Assembly: GCA_012799455.1 (NCBI GenBank) | Contig: JAAZLE010000052.1 | Location: 1-49,534, forward strand | DNA: 49,534 bases | Origin: Clostridiales bacterium | GTDB lineage: Bacteria > Bacillota > Clostridia > Christensenellales > DTU072 | Direction of reading: 5' to 3' | In this document: piece after piece, positions 8,452 through 18,070 of the stretch | How the letters are laid out: every line of letters starts with the position of its first letter | How positions within the stretch are numbered: position 1 is the first letter of the stretch | The notes under the pieces: model-generated | Told to the model about the DNA's origin: nothing | Database searches by the model: none | What the model saw: the letters and a program-made list of their open reading frames with translations, nothing else | Position numbers and translations under genes: made by a program

Positions 8452-9717
8452 ATGAAGAGAAAGTTAGAAATATTAATTAGTATCATTGCAATAGCTATAT
8501 TGCTGACAATCATTTGTACACAAGTTGTACTATTGGTTGTTAGTGATGAAGATAACCCAAAAGACATTGATGATTTTCGCTTTCTAAATACTGCTGGAAC
8601 AAAGATTTTTAATAAGAAAGGTGATGAAATAGTCTTGAAAGGGCTTAATGCTGGCGGGCTGTTTGTGCAAGAGGAATGGATGTGTCCCATAATTGATTCG
8701 GAAGAGGAGTTATTAGATCATAAAAAGATATTAGCTAAATTAGAGGAGAGGTTTGGATATGAAAAGTCCCGTCAATTAATGAGGGTCTATGAAGATAATT
8801 GGTGGAGCGAAGAAGATTTTGATAACATAAAAAGTGCAGGTTTTAATTCTATTAGACTCCCGTTTACATACATGAATTTAGAAGACACAGAGGGAAACAT
8901 AACAAACTTTGAAAGGCTCGATTGGTTTATTGAGAAGTGTGAAGATAGAGATTTATACGTTATTTTAGATTTACATGGCGCGTATGGCTCTCAAAACGGT
9001 AAGCACCACTCGGGAGATACTTCAGGTACAGATCTCTTCGATAACGCAGAAAATAAAGAAAAGACAATTAACTTATGGGTAGAAATATCTAAAAGATACA
9101 GAAACAAATCTATAATAGCAGGATATGACTTACTAAACGAGCCAGAAGGCGCAGAAGGGAACACGGGATTAAAGCAATGGTTGTTTTATGTGGATTTATG
9201 TAGGGCGGTTCGACAAACGGGGGATGAGCATATTCTCATTATAGAGAGCGTGTGGGAAACAGATAATTTACCTCCACCTAGTTGGTTTGAAGGGTTAGGG
9301 AGCATTATTTATTCATTTCATGAGTACAATTGGGCGTTGTATCCATTACCGATAGAAGAAAAGCTGGGTTTTCAAAAGGAGTTTGTAGACACAAAAATGC
9401 AAAACTTAGTAAATGCAAATTTTGGTATTCCTATTTACATTGGTGAGTTTAATTGTTTCAATCACATTCCTTCGTGGGAATATGCTCTTTCTGAATATGA
9501 AAAAGAAAATATTAGCTGGTCATTTTGGACGTACAAAGTAAAAGAACCGGGAAGTTATTGGGGGCTTTATACTCCACATAAGAGTTTAGAGCAAGTTGAT
9601 ATTGCTAATGATACATATGATGAAATGATGCAAAAATTTTCAAAATATAAAACATCCGAGTATTTCAAAGTAAATCCAGAGTTAAGCGAATTGCTTAGAA
9701 ATTATACTAGCAATTAA
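8452..9717 (+). CDS. Glycoside hydrolase family 5-like protein with N-terminal membrane anchor/signal
   Basis: TM segment ILISIIAIAILLTIICTQVVLLV; GLNAGGLFVQEEWM, IRLPFTYMNL, YVILDLHGAYGSQNGKHHSG, YDLLNEPEG (acid/base NEP), IYIGEFNCF (nucleophile E). Confidence 0.85.
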   Translation: MKRKLEILISIIAIAILLTIICTQVVLLVVSDEDNPKDIDDFRFLNTAGTKIFNKKGDEIVLKGLNAGGLFVQEEWMCPIIDSEEELLDHKKILAKLEERFGYEKSRQLMRVYEDNWWSEEDFDNIKSAGFNSIRLPFTYMNLEDTEGNITNFERLDWFIEKCEDRDLYVILDLHGAYGSQNGKHHSGDTSGTDLFDNAENKEKTINLWVEISKRYRNKSIIAGYDLLNEPEGAEGNTGLKQWLFYVDLCRAVRQTGDEHILIIESVWETDNLPPPSWFEGLGSIIYSFHEYNWALYPLPIEEKLGFQKEFVDTKMQNLVNANFGIPIYIGEFNCFNHIPSWEYALSEYEKENISWSFWTYKVKEPGSYWGLYTPHKSLEQVDIANDTYDEMMQKFSKYKTSEYFKVNPELSELLRNYTSN

Positions 9718-9857
9718 AGAATTCTATATAGGTCACCAGATTAGTTTTTTGCATAACTAGACTACGCAACAAGACACTTGTTAGTGTAATGTAAGAATTG
9801 ACATATGGGACACGCTTCCATATAATAAGGGCAGAATCAAAAAAAGGAGAGATCATT

Positions 9858-11111
9858 ATGAAAAAACCATTTATTACACTTGAAAAAGCTAAAGAAATAC
9901 AAAAGCAGTTTCCAACTCCTTATCACATATATGACAGGGATGGAATAGAAAAAAATATAATAAGGTTAAAGGATGCGTTTGCTTGGAATAAGGGGTTTAA
10001 AGAATATTTTGCCGTCAAAGCAACTCCAAATCCCGCAATTTTAAAAATTATGAAAGAAAATGGTTGCGGAGTGGACTGTTCATCATATACAGAGCTCATT
10101 ATGGCGGACAAGTTAGGTTTTAAAGGTGATGAGATAATGTTTTCTTCCAATGAAACTGCTGCAAAGGAATATGTTTTAGCTAGAAAACTTAATGCCATTA
10201 TCAATTTAGATGACATAACCCATATTGAATTTCTGGAAAAACATGCAGGGATTCCGTCAAAAATTAGTTTAAGATTTAATCCTGGCGGTGAGTTTAAAAT
10301 AGGTACAAAAATCATGGGCAATCCAGCAGATGCAAAATATGGGTTGACCCGACCACAAATGTTTGATGCAGTAGAAAAGTTGATGAAAAAGGGTGTTAAA
10401 GAGTTCGGGATACATGCGTTTTTAGCAAGCAATACCGCGGGAAATGATTACTACCCAGAATTAGCTAGATTATTGTTTGTACTAATAAAAGAGATATCAC
10501 AAAAAACAGGCGCAAAATTTGTTTTTGTTAACTTAAGTGGCGGGATTGGAATCCCATATAAGCCTGAAGAAAAGCCGGCTGCTATATATAAAATTGGTGA
10601 TGGCGTAAGGAAGGCATATCAAGAAGAATTAGGTGATAGATACGGAGAAGTTTCTATTTTTACCGAATTAGGAAGGTTTATGTTAGCACCGTATGGAGGT
10701 TTAGTTACTGAGGTTATACATTTCAAACATATTTACAAAAATTATGCAGGAGTAGATGCGTGTGCAGCAAACCTTATGAGGCCTGCAATATATGGTGCGT
10801 ATCATCATATTACAGTCTTAGGCAAAGAAAACGAGAAATTAAGTAATACTTATGATGTAGTGGGTTCGTTATGTGAAAATAGTGATAAGTTTGCAGTCGA
10901 TAGAGACCTCCCAAAACTTGAATATGGCGATATTTTATTTATACATGATGCCGGGGCTCATGGACATGCAATGGGATACAACTATAATGGAAAACTCAGA
11001 AGCGCCGAGATCCTTTTGAATAAGGATGGTACTTTTGAGTTGATTAGAAGGGCGGAAACAGCTAGTGATTATTTTGCCACACTGGATATATACCCAGAGT
11101 TTAGCGATTAA
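9858..11111 (+). CDS. lysA: Diaminopimelate decarboxylase-like fold-type III PLP enzyme
   Basis: YAVKATPNP-like EYFAVKATPNPAIL (PLP Lys), CGVDCSSYTELIMA, HDAGAHGHAMGYNYNGKLRSAEILL. AAGGAGA precedes ATG at 9858. Confidence 0.8.
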   Translation: MKKPFITLEKAKEIQKQFPTPYHIYDRDGIEKNIIRLKDAFAWNKGFKEYFAVKATPNPAILKIMKENGCGVDCSSYTELIMADKLGFKGDEIMFSSNETAAKEYVLARKLNAIINLDDITHIEFLEKHAGIPSKISLRFNPGGEFKIGTKIMGNPADAKYGLTRPQMFDAVEKLMKKGVKEFGIHAFLASNTAGNDYYPELARLLFVLIKEISQKTGAKFVFVNLSGGIGIPYKPEEKPAAIYKIGDGVRKAYQEELGDRYGEVSIFTELGRFMLAPYGGLVTEVIHFKHIYKNYAGVDACAANLMRPAIYGAYHHITVLGKENEKLSNTYDVVGSLCENSDKFAVDRDLPKLEYGDILFIHDAGAHGHAMGYNYNGKLRSAEILLNKDGTFELIRRAETASDYFATLDIYPEFSD

Positions 11112-11146
11112 CACTATCGAGAATTTTTAAAAATGTGAATAAGTTG

Positions 11147-11177
11147 CTCCTGTGTTTTGATTAGCACAGGAGTTTTT
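11147..11177 (+). terminator. Rho-independent terminator after lysA-like gene
   Basis: CTCCTGTG-ttttgattag-CACAGGAG-TTTTT. Confidence 0.9.
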
Positions 11178-11218
11178 AATATTTATTCACATATAGTACA
11201 TTGTAAGCACACTACAGT

Positions 11219-11229
11219 TGTGATAATAT
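11219..11229 (+). promoter_or_regulatory. Possible extended -10 promoter of the 2253-aa surface protein
   Basis: TGTGATAATAT, with TTGTAA upstream at 11201-11206. Confidence 0.35.
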
Positions 11230-11308
11230 TACAGTGAATAAATGTAATAGCGCGAACGACGCGCGCATGCGCGTAATAACCTAGAGTAGACAAAATAATT
11301 CAAATCCT

Positions 11309-14300
11309 ATGATTAAAGCAATATCAAAAAAAACAGAAAAAAGTGTATGTAGCCTCATCATATGTATGTTGTTATGCTTAGTGCTTTTTATTTTGTTAAT
11401 GTCGGTTTATTATAGTTTTTTTAAACAAGCAAACATTTCCGAAGCCGCAGGGGATGATGTATTTTATATTCAAACTGAATCGGATTTTGAAGCATTTCTT
11501 CTCGATGGGCTAAATAATAACTTATTAAGTGGCTCTCCTGACCCACTATGGTCTGTAACAACTGGTAGAAAATATATTTTGTGCAATGACATATATTTGA
11601 CCCGTAAAAACGTTGATGTGACAGCAGAGAAAATATGGATATCGGGATATTTTAATGGTGAATTTGACGGTAGAGGCCACTCAATTATAGGTTTTGAAAT
11701 TGATAATCAAAGAGCATGGTATACAAATGGTGAAAAAAACATTGCGGAATCTAATGGTTATGCGCTCTTTTCTGTGATAGGCAAGAATGGTTGTGTTAAA
11801 AACTTAAACATAATTGATGCAAACGTGTCTTTTGAAAAATCAGGTGCTGCAATTCTTGTAGGAACCAATTCAGGAATAGTAGAAAATGTTAAAGTTCAAG
11901 GTACGGTAAATGGATATAAATGGGCTGGTGGTATTTGTAATATAAATCTTGGAACAATAAAAAATTCATTATCGATGGCTAGGGTTACTGTATCTAAGTG
12001 CAATCCATTTGATCATAATTTTGACAATGAGGGATTTAGTGTTGCTGGGTACATAACGGCGATGAATACGGCGGATGTTTATGGTGATCCAGGAGGAGAT
12101 AACGCTTTTAAATTGCTTAACAACATATACCATTGCTATAACGATGATGCATTGAATACGCAACAGATGGGAATTGATGTTGATTGGAGCTGGGGTGGTA
12201 ATACAGTTAATTATGTTCAAAACAAAGCTCCTCAAAATGTACAAGATGCAAATCCAAATTCCTATCTTGCAGAACAAGCGGATAAATATTTAATCAAAGA
12301 CTATCTAGGTGTTGTTTGGTATTTAGACCATATCAAGACAGAATTAGACAAGCCGGAACCTGATGTTAATAATATCAAGCTTGCATTGTTACAAAATGAT
12401 ATAAATTTATACAATGTAGAGATTAATCCTATATATGCTACTTTTTATAAAGAAGTTTTAAGCGGTGTCTCAGACGAATTAGGGCTGGATTTGTCTAGCA
12501 AACTTGCGAAAAATGGCTTTAACTATTATAACAGAGATAGGTTAGAATTGGATTTTTATGGGTTCGAAGATAAAGAACGTGTCAACGTACCTAATGATGT
12601 GAGTGTGACATTGAATGGGGAGGGGACTAAAAGCAATCCTTATTTAATCAATAGCGTTGATGATTTAATAGTGTTATCGTACGTGCCATTTGAAACAGGC
12701 TTAAATGCATATTATATGTTGACGAATAATATAGACTTATCGTCATATATGTTGGCACAACCGTTGTTAGGAACGCTTAGTGGGGTTTTGGATGGAAACG
12801 GGTATTCGATATCAAATATTTTTGGACATTCATTAGTAGCTAGTATATCAGCAACTGGAACAATTAAAAATTTAAGGCTGAGTGGAGTTGTGAGTGGGGA
12901 CTATGCTTTAGTAACACAGGATAACAAGGGAACAATAGAAGGAATTGATGTTGATATAGAAATAAGTAGTACAAATGGAGTTGGAATCGCATACCAAAAT
13001 GAAGCAATTATTACGCTGAGTACATTACGAACAACAGGCAGTAAAGGTACAGCAACAATGGCTGGAAATATCTTGGGAAATAGTTTGATTTCTCATACGA
13101 GAGCCATGGCTTTGTATATATCGGACAATTGTCAACATGATGTTCCGTTCATCGGAGTAGATTCATCGTCAACAAACAGACCAGTAGAATATTGTACAAA
13201 CGTTAATGCCATATGGGGAGTAAGTGAAGTGAAGTTAAGCAATTGTGCATGGTTTGGAGCAGGTGGTGTTATAGGCAGTACTGGTGAAAGTATTTATTCG
13301 CTAGTTCAGACAAATAATATAAACCAGTCTTTGCATGATACAGGCTGGGCTTATCCTTTACGGTTTAGTGACCTTGGAATGTTTGCTTACCAAACAGGGT
13401 TGGTAGAAGATGTTCCAGAACTGGTTTTTCCAAATGATAACAAAACATATAAAGAAGTAACCTTTTTGACAGATACGTATACTGCACCAATCGTGAAGAG
13501 GTATGCAAGCAATCCTGTTTTTTATGCTGAAATGCTGATTGATAAGATGGCTGTAGATTCGGCAGAATGGCTAGCCTTAGAAAATGCTTTTAGCGGGGAG
13601 GGTATTGTAATTAAGCAAAGAGTAGAAGATGGTGCTTACATAATTGGTTTGAATGAAGGAGAAAGTAATATAACCAAATTAGCCATAGAGGTTATAACAA
13701 AACAGGGTTTGTCCGATGATATTAAAACATTGATTAGCAGTACTATCTTTGAGTGGGATACAGAAGGATCTGACTTGTTACCACGCGACAATGCATATTA
13801 TTTTCATATGTACAGTGAATATGTTGATATCAGTGGAGCTTTTTTATTGAATGGGGGTTCTAGCATTCTTAATTTTAGGAGAAAAGATTATACAACGAAC
13901 ACAAACTCAGTTTTTTACGATGAAATATTCCCGTCTTTACCAACAGACTTAGTAGATGGAGATCTCGGCTTTAAGGTGGCAAAAAAAGATACGCCAAGCA
14001 ACTATTTAGCAGATACCATTATTAATGACTTAGGAGAATATGTTTTTTCGGCTTTAGTTGAAGGGAATACGCAGCGCACGAGATTTTATAAGGAATATCA
14101 ATTCACTTTGCAAAAAGGCATTTTTGATATGACAAACCTAGATCTAACAAGTAAGATTGGTGGGTTAAATACATCAGTAAATGCACCGATATTTAATGCT
14201 GCTATTGTTGACTACGAAGATGCTTTATGTTTCAATGACATAAAATCAGATTTATACTCAAAACAATTAACAATAAATAAACTTATCCGTTCGGATGGCT

Positions 14301-17300
14301 CGGAACAATCGGTTGTGTCAGATTTTATGTTTGCAGGGGAATATAAGTGTGTTTTAAATATCTCTTCCGAAAAGTATGAGACCAAAGAGTTTTATATATC
14401 ATTGTTTGTTAATCCTAAAAATTTGACAGTATCAAGCTCAATTAATAGTCATGAAGTTTTTTATGGTGATCCGACGCCTGGTATAACATCGTCGTTTGAA
14501 GGCGTTATATATAATTATCCAGTAAGTATACATGCTTCCAGTACTTATATAGCTGGGGTTTCTGATATAGGGACATATGAAGTTATTTTAGTTGTTGATA
14601 AAGCTTTAGACACAAATAAGAACTATCTAAACTATAATATCAGTCTAACACCCAACAAGCTGACATTCATAGTCAATCCCGCTAATTTGGATTTACCATA
14701 TGAAGCATTTCCAAATAAGGGAGTAGATTATAATGGAGCTGCCCACATGTTGGTGGTAGATAGATCGAAGGTCAATCCAGCAACTGCAAATATTTCTGTG
14801 AAATATAGGTACGCAAACATCATGCAAACAGAAGCATTTTCATTTATAAATGCTGGTTCATATAACGTTACCGCAGTAATTAGTGCGGGTGTAAACTATA
14901 ATGAGAAAGAGGTTACTTCTACGCTTATAATTAACAAATTAATGGTCCAAATTAAGGCGGAAGATAAGGAAATTATTTATGGAGATATCCCGAATTGGTC
15001 GTTCAAGGTTGTGGCGAACGAAGAGTTATCTGCGTTGATAAGAGCGGAATTACTAAAAGAAAATAAGAGTTTTGATTACTACTGCGAATATAGTAGTTCT
15101 TCGCCCACGGGCTGGCCAGATAAATGGGATGCAAATAATAACTGTTATGAACTACCTATACAAATAATGAATTATACAAACATTTCAAACGGGGTGTACT
15201 CAAATATAGGAATATCACCGTATAATAACAGCAGTGGGTTTTTGCGTGTTAGAAAGATGAATTATAGCCCCCAGCTCGTAACTGATAAAATTACGTATAC
15301 GGGGAATATGGTACAGTTAAGTTTTAAATACAGTTTGGAGCCCGTAAACAAGCAATGGCATTCAATAGATGCTTCGGATGCAACAAACAAAACGCCTCTT
15401 GGACAAGCTCCTGTAAATGTAAGTTTGTATGAAGAAAATAACGTTAGGCCTCAATCAAATAAATATATGCTTAGATGTGATTTTTTAGGCGACTATAAAT
15501 ATTCACCACTGGAGGGAGCGGAGTTGATTTTTGATATTGTCCAAGCCGAATTAGGGCTGCAAGGATTATATTTAATTAGTCCAGAAGGTGTGTATGAGAC
15601 GAATCCGATAAATCAAGGTAAGAATATTGGCGAATATATGGGTGCTGACTGGCAGGTTTATATTAAAAATTCGGAGCTTCCCCCTAATTTAGCTGTTGAA
15701 ATCAGTTATGGTGGACATACGACAAATGGACCTATAACATTTAAAAATGCGGGCGAATATAGGGACATTAGTTTAGCTATAAGTTATGCTAACGATAATG
15801 AGATAAAAAACTATAAGCCATTTAACAAACACTATCCTGAAGGTGTAATTATTATTCCAAGAGCTGGCGAAATGTCTTCATACAAGGTTAATAATACTTA
15901 TACGGGGGTGGAAATAACACCTTCATTTGCTCCAAAAGAAGGGTTTTATGTCGGCGAAGATGTTTTTGATTTAGAAGCCCATTTGGATGTTGCAATAGAT
16001 AATTATTTATTGTATAGGGGTGATGGTGATATTAATGATTCAGCAAATTATATAGAGTGTACGATAAACCCAACGGAAATAGTGTTCCCAGGTCTATATA
16101 AAATTAGAATCAAAAACACAAATCCAAACTATAGACTTATCAATCTTGATGCAAACAATACGAAAGAAGCTATAGTTATTGTAACTCCGGCAGAAGTTAA
16201 TTTAGATTTAACAACTATGCCGATAATAGAAGAAATATATTTAAGTCAAAGATCATCATTATTACAACCAAGGCTGTTAAATATTACTCTTGGGGGGAAT
16301 AATATTCAAAAAGAAGTTAGTTTAGGAATTAATTCGGCTGAAAATGCATTCCCTATCGTGGGATTATATGACATTGATAGGGCTGAAAGGATATATCATC
16401 AATTTAATACTGGAGAACATGTGCTATGCATAAGTTTTATCATCACTGGTGGTGAAAATAAATTCAAAGTTAATCCTAGATATATAAGCTTCAATTGGAG
16501 CGATGTAATTACCGAAAATGTGTTTTATAAATCACCTGAGCTCAATAAGTTTGTCAATGGTGTTACTACATTAGAGTATAAAAAAGGAGACAATAGTCCT
16601 CTGGTATTAATTCCTGGAATAGGGGAAAATGTAGACTTAAAAAATTTAGCTCCCGCAAGTGTCTCAAGAATTAGAATTACTGTAGATAAAGCAAATATTT
16701 ATGAGTTATCTGCTGGTGATACATTTATGTTAAATGCAAGTTTAACTGATTCGGTCAATTTTAAGCTAGTAGAAGAAGTTCAAACTGAAATGAATATAAA
16801 CATACAGCCTAGGACAGTTATGTATATAATTAGTAAAACATATATGTATTCTGGTGAGTCTTTGCCTGTTTTTTGTTTCGATGCCGTTCATTTTATATTA
16901 AGTGCCGATGAGTTGGAAGTATTACCTGCTGACACTACTATAGGATTAATAGGAGATGAAGAAACTTTATCAATATTACAAATTGAAAAGTCTTTGCTAG
17001 ATATAGAGTTTAATGTTATAGGATATGCACCAACCTTAGATTTAGCAGGTGAGTTTATGGGAGAAATTAAGCTGTTGCTTAATGGGAAGGTTTACCCAAA
17101 CTTTAACCTTGAAAAAGAAGATGGTGTAACAAAAGAAATATTTGTTTCTAAACATATATTCAATGTGCAAATACCTGATGTTTATGCTGAATATGATGGC
17201 GACATCAAACTGCCAGAGATTACAAATCTAGAGGGAGCTTCAGTATCACATAATTGCTTCCCAAAAGAAGCAGGTTCTTATAATTTGATTACAACTATAA

Positions 17301-18070
17301 GCAAGATTCACTATGAAACCGTAAATATTACTTCAAATGTTGTTGTCAAAAAAGCGCGTGCAACTATTAATACAGAACAAATAGAGTTGCCATATTGTTC
17401 GGACTATAATCTAGTTTCAACCCCTCTCAATATTACAGTTATGCACAACAATATAAACATTCCTGGTAGCGCAGGAATAAAAGCTGGGCAAGTATTATTA
17501 TTGGGGACAAATAGTTATGAAGCATTATTTATTCCTGAAGATCAAAATAATTACGAACAAATTGAATTTAATGTTGTTGTTAAAACTTACGTTAATCCTA
17601 CGGACTTTACTTTTTATGGTGGAAACAAGATAGGTGAAAATAAGGAAATTACATTTGAAAATAACACTATAGTTACAGATGCTGACATTTATACTCTTTC
17701 TTTTTCTAAGAGGGAAGGTTTACCAAACATGTATATGAAAGTTAATGGAAAACTTGTTGGCGAATCAAACGAGTATGTTTTCGAACAAAGCGAAGACAAT
17801 GTGAATGTTCAACTAATTGCTGCTGATGGAAGTAATGCGGTTTTGTTTGAAACTACAATAAATGTTCGATTAGCTAATGGGGTTAATGAAATTACACCAT
17901 CCATAGAAGATTCTCCAGTAGATTCGCCTGCAGGTTCAAACGAAATTGCAGTAGAGACAAAAAAATTAACACCGGGAGGCATTGCCGGAATCGTAATGGG
18001 CTCTATAGCATTTATAGCCATTGTCGTGTTAGCTACGATATTATTGATTAAAAAGAGGAAAAAAGTATAA
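11309..18070 (+). CDS. Giant surface protein (2253 aa): GLUG-type N-terminal region, MBG-type repeats, C-terminal TM anchor
   Basis: N-terminal TM (SLIICMLLCLVLFILLMSVYYSFF); GLUG-like segments (GTNSGIVENVKVQGTVNGYKWAGGICNINLGTIKNS; GTLSGVLDGNGYSISNIFG); MBG-like units (HEVFYGDPTPGITSSFEG ... LTFIVNPANL; YNGAAHMLVV ... NAGSYNVTAVISAGVNYNEKEVTSTLIINKL); C-terminal GGIAGIVMGSIAFIAIVVLATILLIKKRKKV. Confidence 0.85.
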   Translation: MIKAISKKTEKSVCSLIICMLLCLVLFILLMSVYYSFFKQANISEAAGDDVFYIQTESDFEAFLLDGLNNNLLSGSPDPLWSVTTGRKYILCNDIYLTRKNVDVTAEKIWISGYFNGEFDGRGHSIIGFEIDNQRAWYTNGEKNIAESNGYALFSVIGKNGCVKNLNIIDANVSFEKSGAAILVGTNSGIVENVKVQGTVNGYKWAGGICNINLGTIKNSLSMARVTVSKCNPFDHNFDNEGFSVAGYITAMNTADVYGDPGGDNAFKLLNNIYHCYNDDALNTQQMGIDVDWSWGGNTVNYVQNKAPQNVQDANPNSYLAEQADKYLIKDYLGVVWYLDHIKTELDKPEPDVNNIKLALLQNDINLYNVEINPIYATFYKEVLSGVSDELGLDLSSKLAKNGFNYYNRDRLELDFYGFEDKERVNVPNDVSVTLNGEGTKSNPYLINSVDDLIVLSYVPFETGLNAYYMLTNNIDLSSYMLAQPLLGTLSGVLDGNGYSISNIFGHSLVASISATGTIKNLRLSGVVSGDYALVTQDNKGTIEGIDVDIEISSTNGVGIAYQNEAIITLSTLRTTGSKGTATMAGNILGNSLISHTRAMALYISDNCQHDVPFIGVDSSSTNRPVEYCTNVNAIWGVSEVKLSNCAWFGAGGVIGSTGESIYSLVQTNNINQSLHDTGWAYPLRFSDLGMFAYQTGLVEDVPELVFPNDNKTYKEVTFLTDTYTAPIVKRYASNPVFYAEMLIDKMAVDSAEWLALENAFSGEGIVIKQRVEDGAYIIGLNEGESNITKLAIEVITKQGLSDDIKTLISSTIFEWDTEGSDLLPRDNAYYFHMYSEYVDISGAFLLNGGSSILNFRRKDYTTNTNSVFYDEIFPSLPTDLVDGDLGFKVAKKDTPSNYLADTIINDLGEYVFSALVEGNTQRTRFYKEYQFTLQKGIFDMTNLDLTSKIGGLNTSVNAPIFNAAIVDYEDALCFNDIKSDLYSKQLTINKLIRSDGSEQSVVSDFMFAGEYKCVLNISSEKYETKEFYISLFVNPKNLTVSSSINSHEVFYGDPTPGITSSFEGVIYNYPVSIHASSTYIAGVSDIGTYEVILVVDKALDTNKNYLNYNISLTPNKLTFIVNPANLDLPYEAFPNKGVDYNGAAHMLVVDRSKVNPATANISVKYRYANIMQTEAFSFINAGSYNVTAVISAGVNYNEKEVTSTLIINKLMVQIKAEDKEIIYGDIPNWSFKVVANEELSALIRAELLKENKSFDYYCEYSSSSPTGWPDKWDANNNCYELPIQIMNYTNISNGVYSNIGISPYNNSSGFLRVRKMNYSPQLVTDKITYTGNMVQLSFKYSLEPVNKQWHSIDASDATNKTPLGQAPVNVSLYEENNVRPQSNKYMLRCDFLGDYKYSPLEGAELIFDIVQAELGLQGLYLISPEGVYETNPINQGKNIGEYMGADWQVYIKNSELPPNLAVEISYGGHTTNGPITFKNAGEYRDISLAISYANDNEIKNYKPFNKHYPEGVIIIPRAGEMSSYKVNNTYTGVEITPSFAPKEGFYVGEDVFDLEAHLDVAIDNYLLYRGDGDINDSANYIECTINPTEIVFPGLYKIRIKNTNPNYRLINLDANNTKEAIVIVTPAEVNLDLTTMPIIEEIYLSQRSSLLQPRLLNITLGGNNIQKEVSLGINSAENAFPIVGLYDIDRAERIYHQFNTGEHVLCISFIITGGENKFKVNPRYISFNWSDVITENVFYKSPELNKFVNGVTTLEYKKGDNSPLVLIPGIGENVDLKNLAPASVSRIRITVDKANIYELSAGDTFMLNASLTDSVNFKLVEEVQTEMNINIQPRTVMYIISKTYMYSGESLPVFCFDAVHFILSADELEVLPADTTIGLIGDEETLSILQIEKSLLDIEFNVIGYAPTLDLAGEFMGEIKLLLNGKVYPNFNLEKEDGVTKEIFVSKHIFNVQIPDVYAEYDGDIKLPEITNLEGASVSHNCFPKEAGSYNLITTISKIHYETVNITSNVVVKKARATINTEQIELPYCSDYNLVSTPLNITVMHNNINIPGSAGIKAGQVLLLGTNSYEALFIPEDQNNYEQIEFNVVVKTYVNPTDFTFYGGNKIGENKEITFENNTIVTDADIYTLSFSKREGLPNMYMKVNGKLVGESNEYVFEQSEDNVNVQLIAADGSNAVLFETTINVRLANGVNEITPSIEDSPVDSPAGSNEIAVETKKLTPGGIAGIVMGSIAFIAIVVLATILLIKKRKKV

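Noticed and set aside
9923-10432. 169-aa minus-strand ORF inside the lysA-like gene
   Set aside because: Antisense shadow without RBS or domain evidence.
17930-18070. LPXTG-type sortase anchor on the 2253-aa protein (KKLTPGG)
   Set aside because: LTPGG does not match LPXTG or common variants, and the protein ends directly in TM plus KKRKKV; better read as a plain TM anchor.
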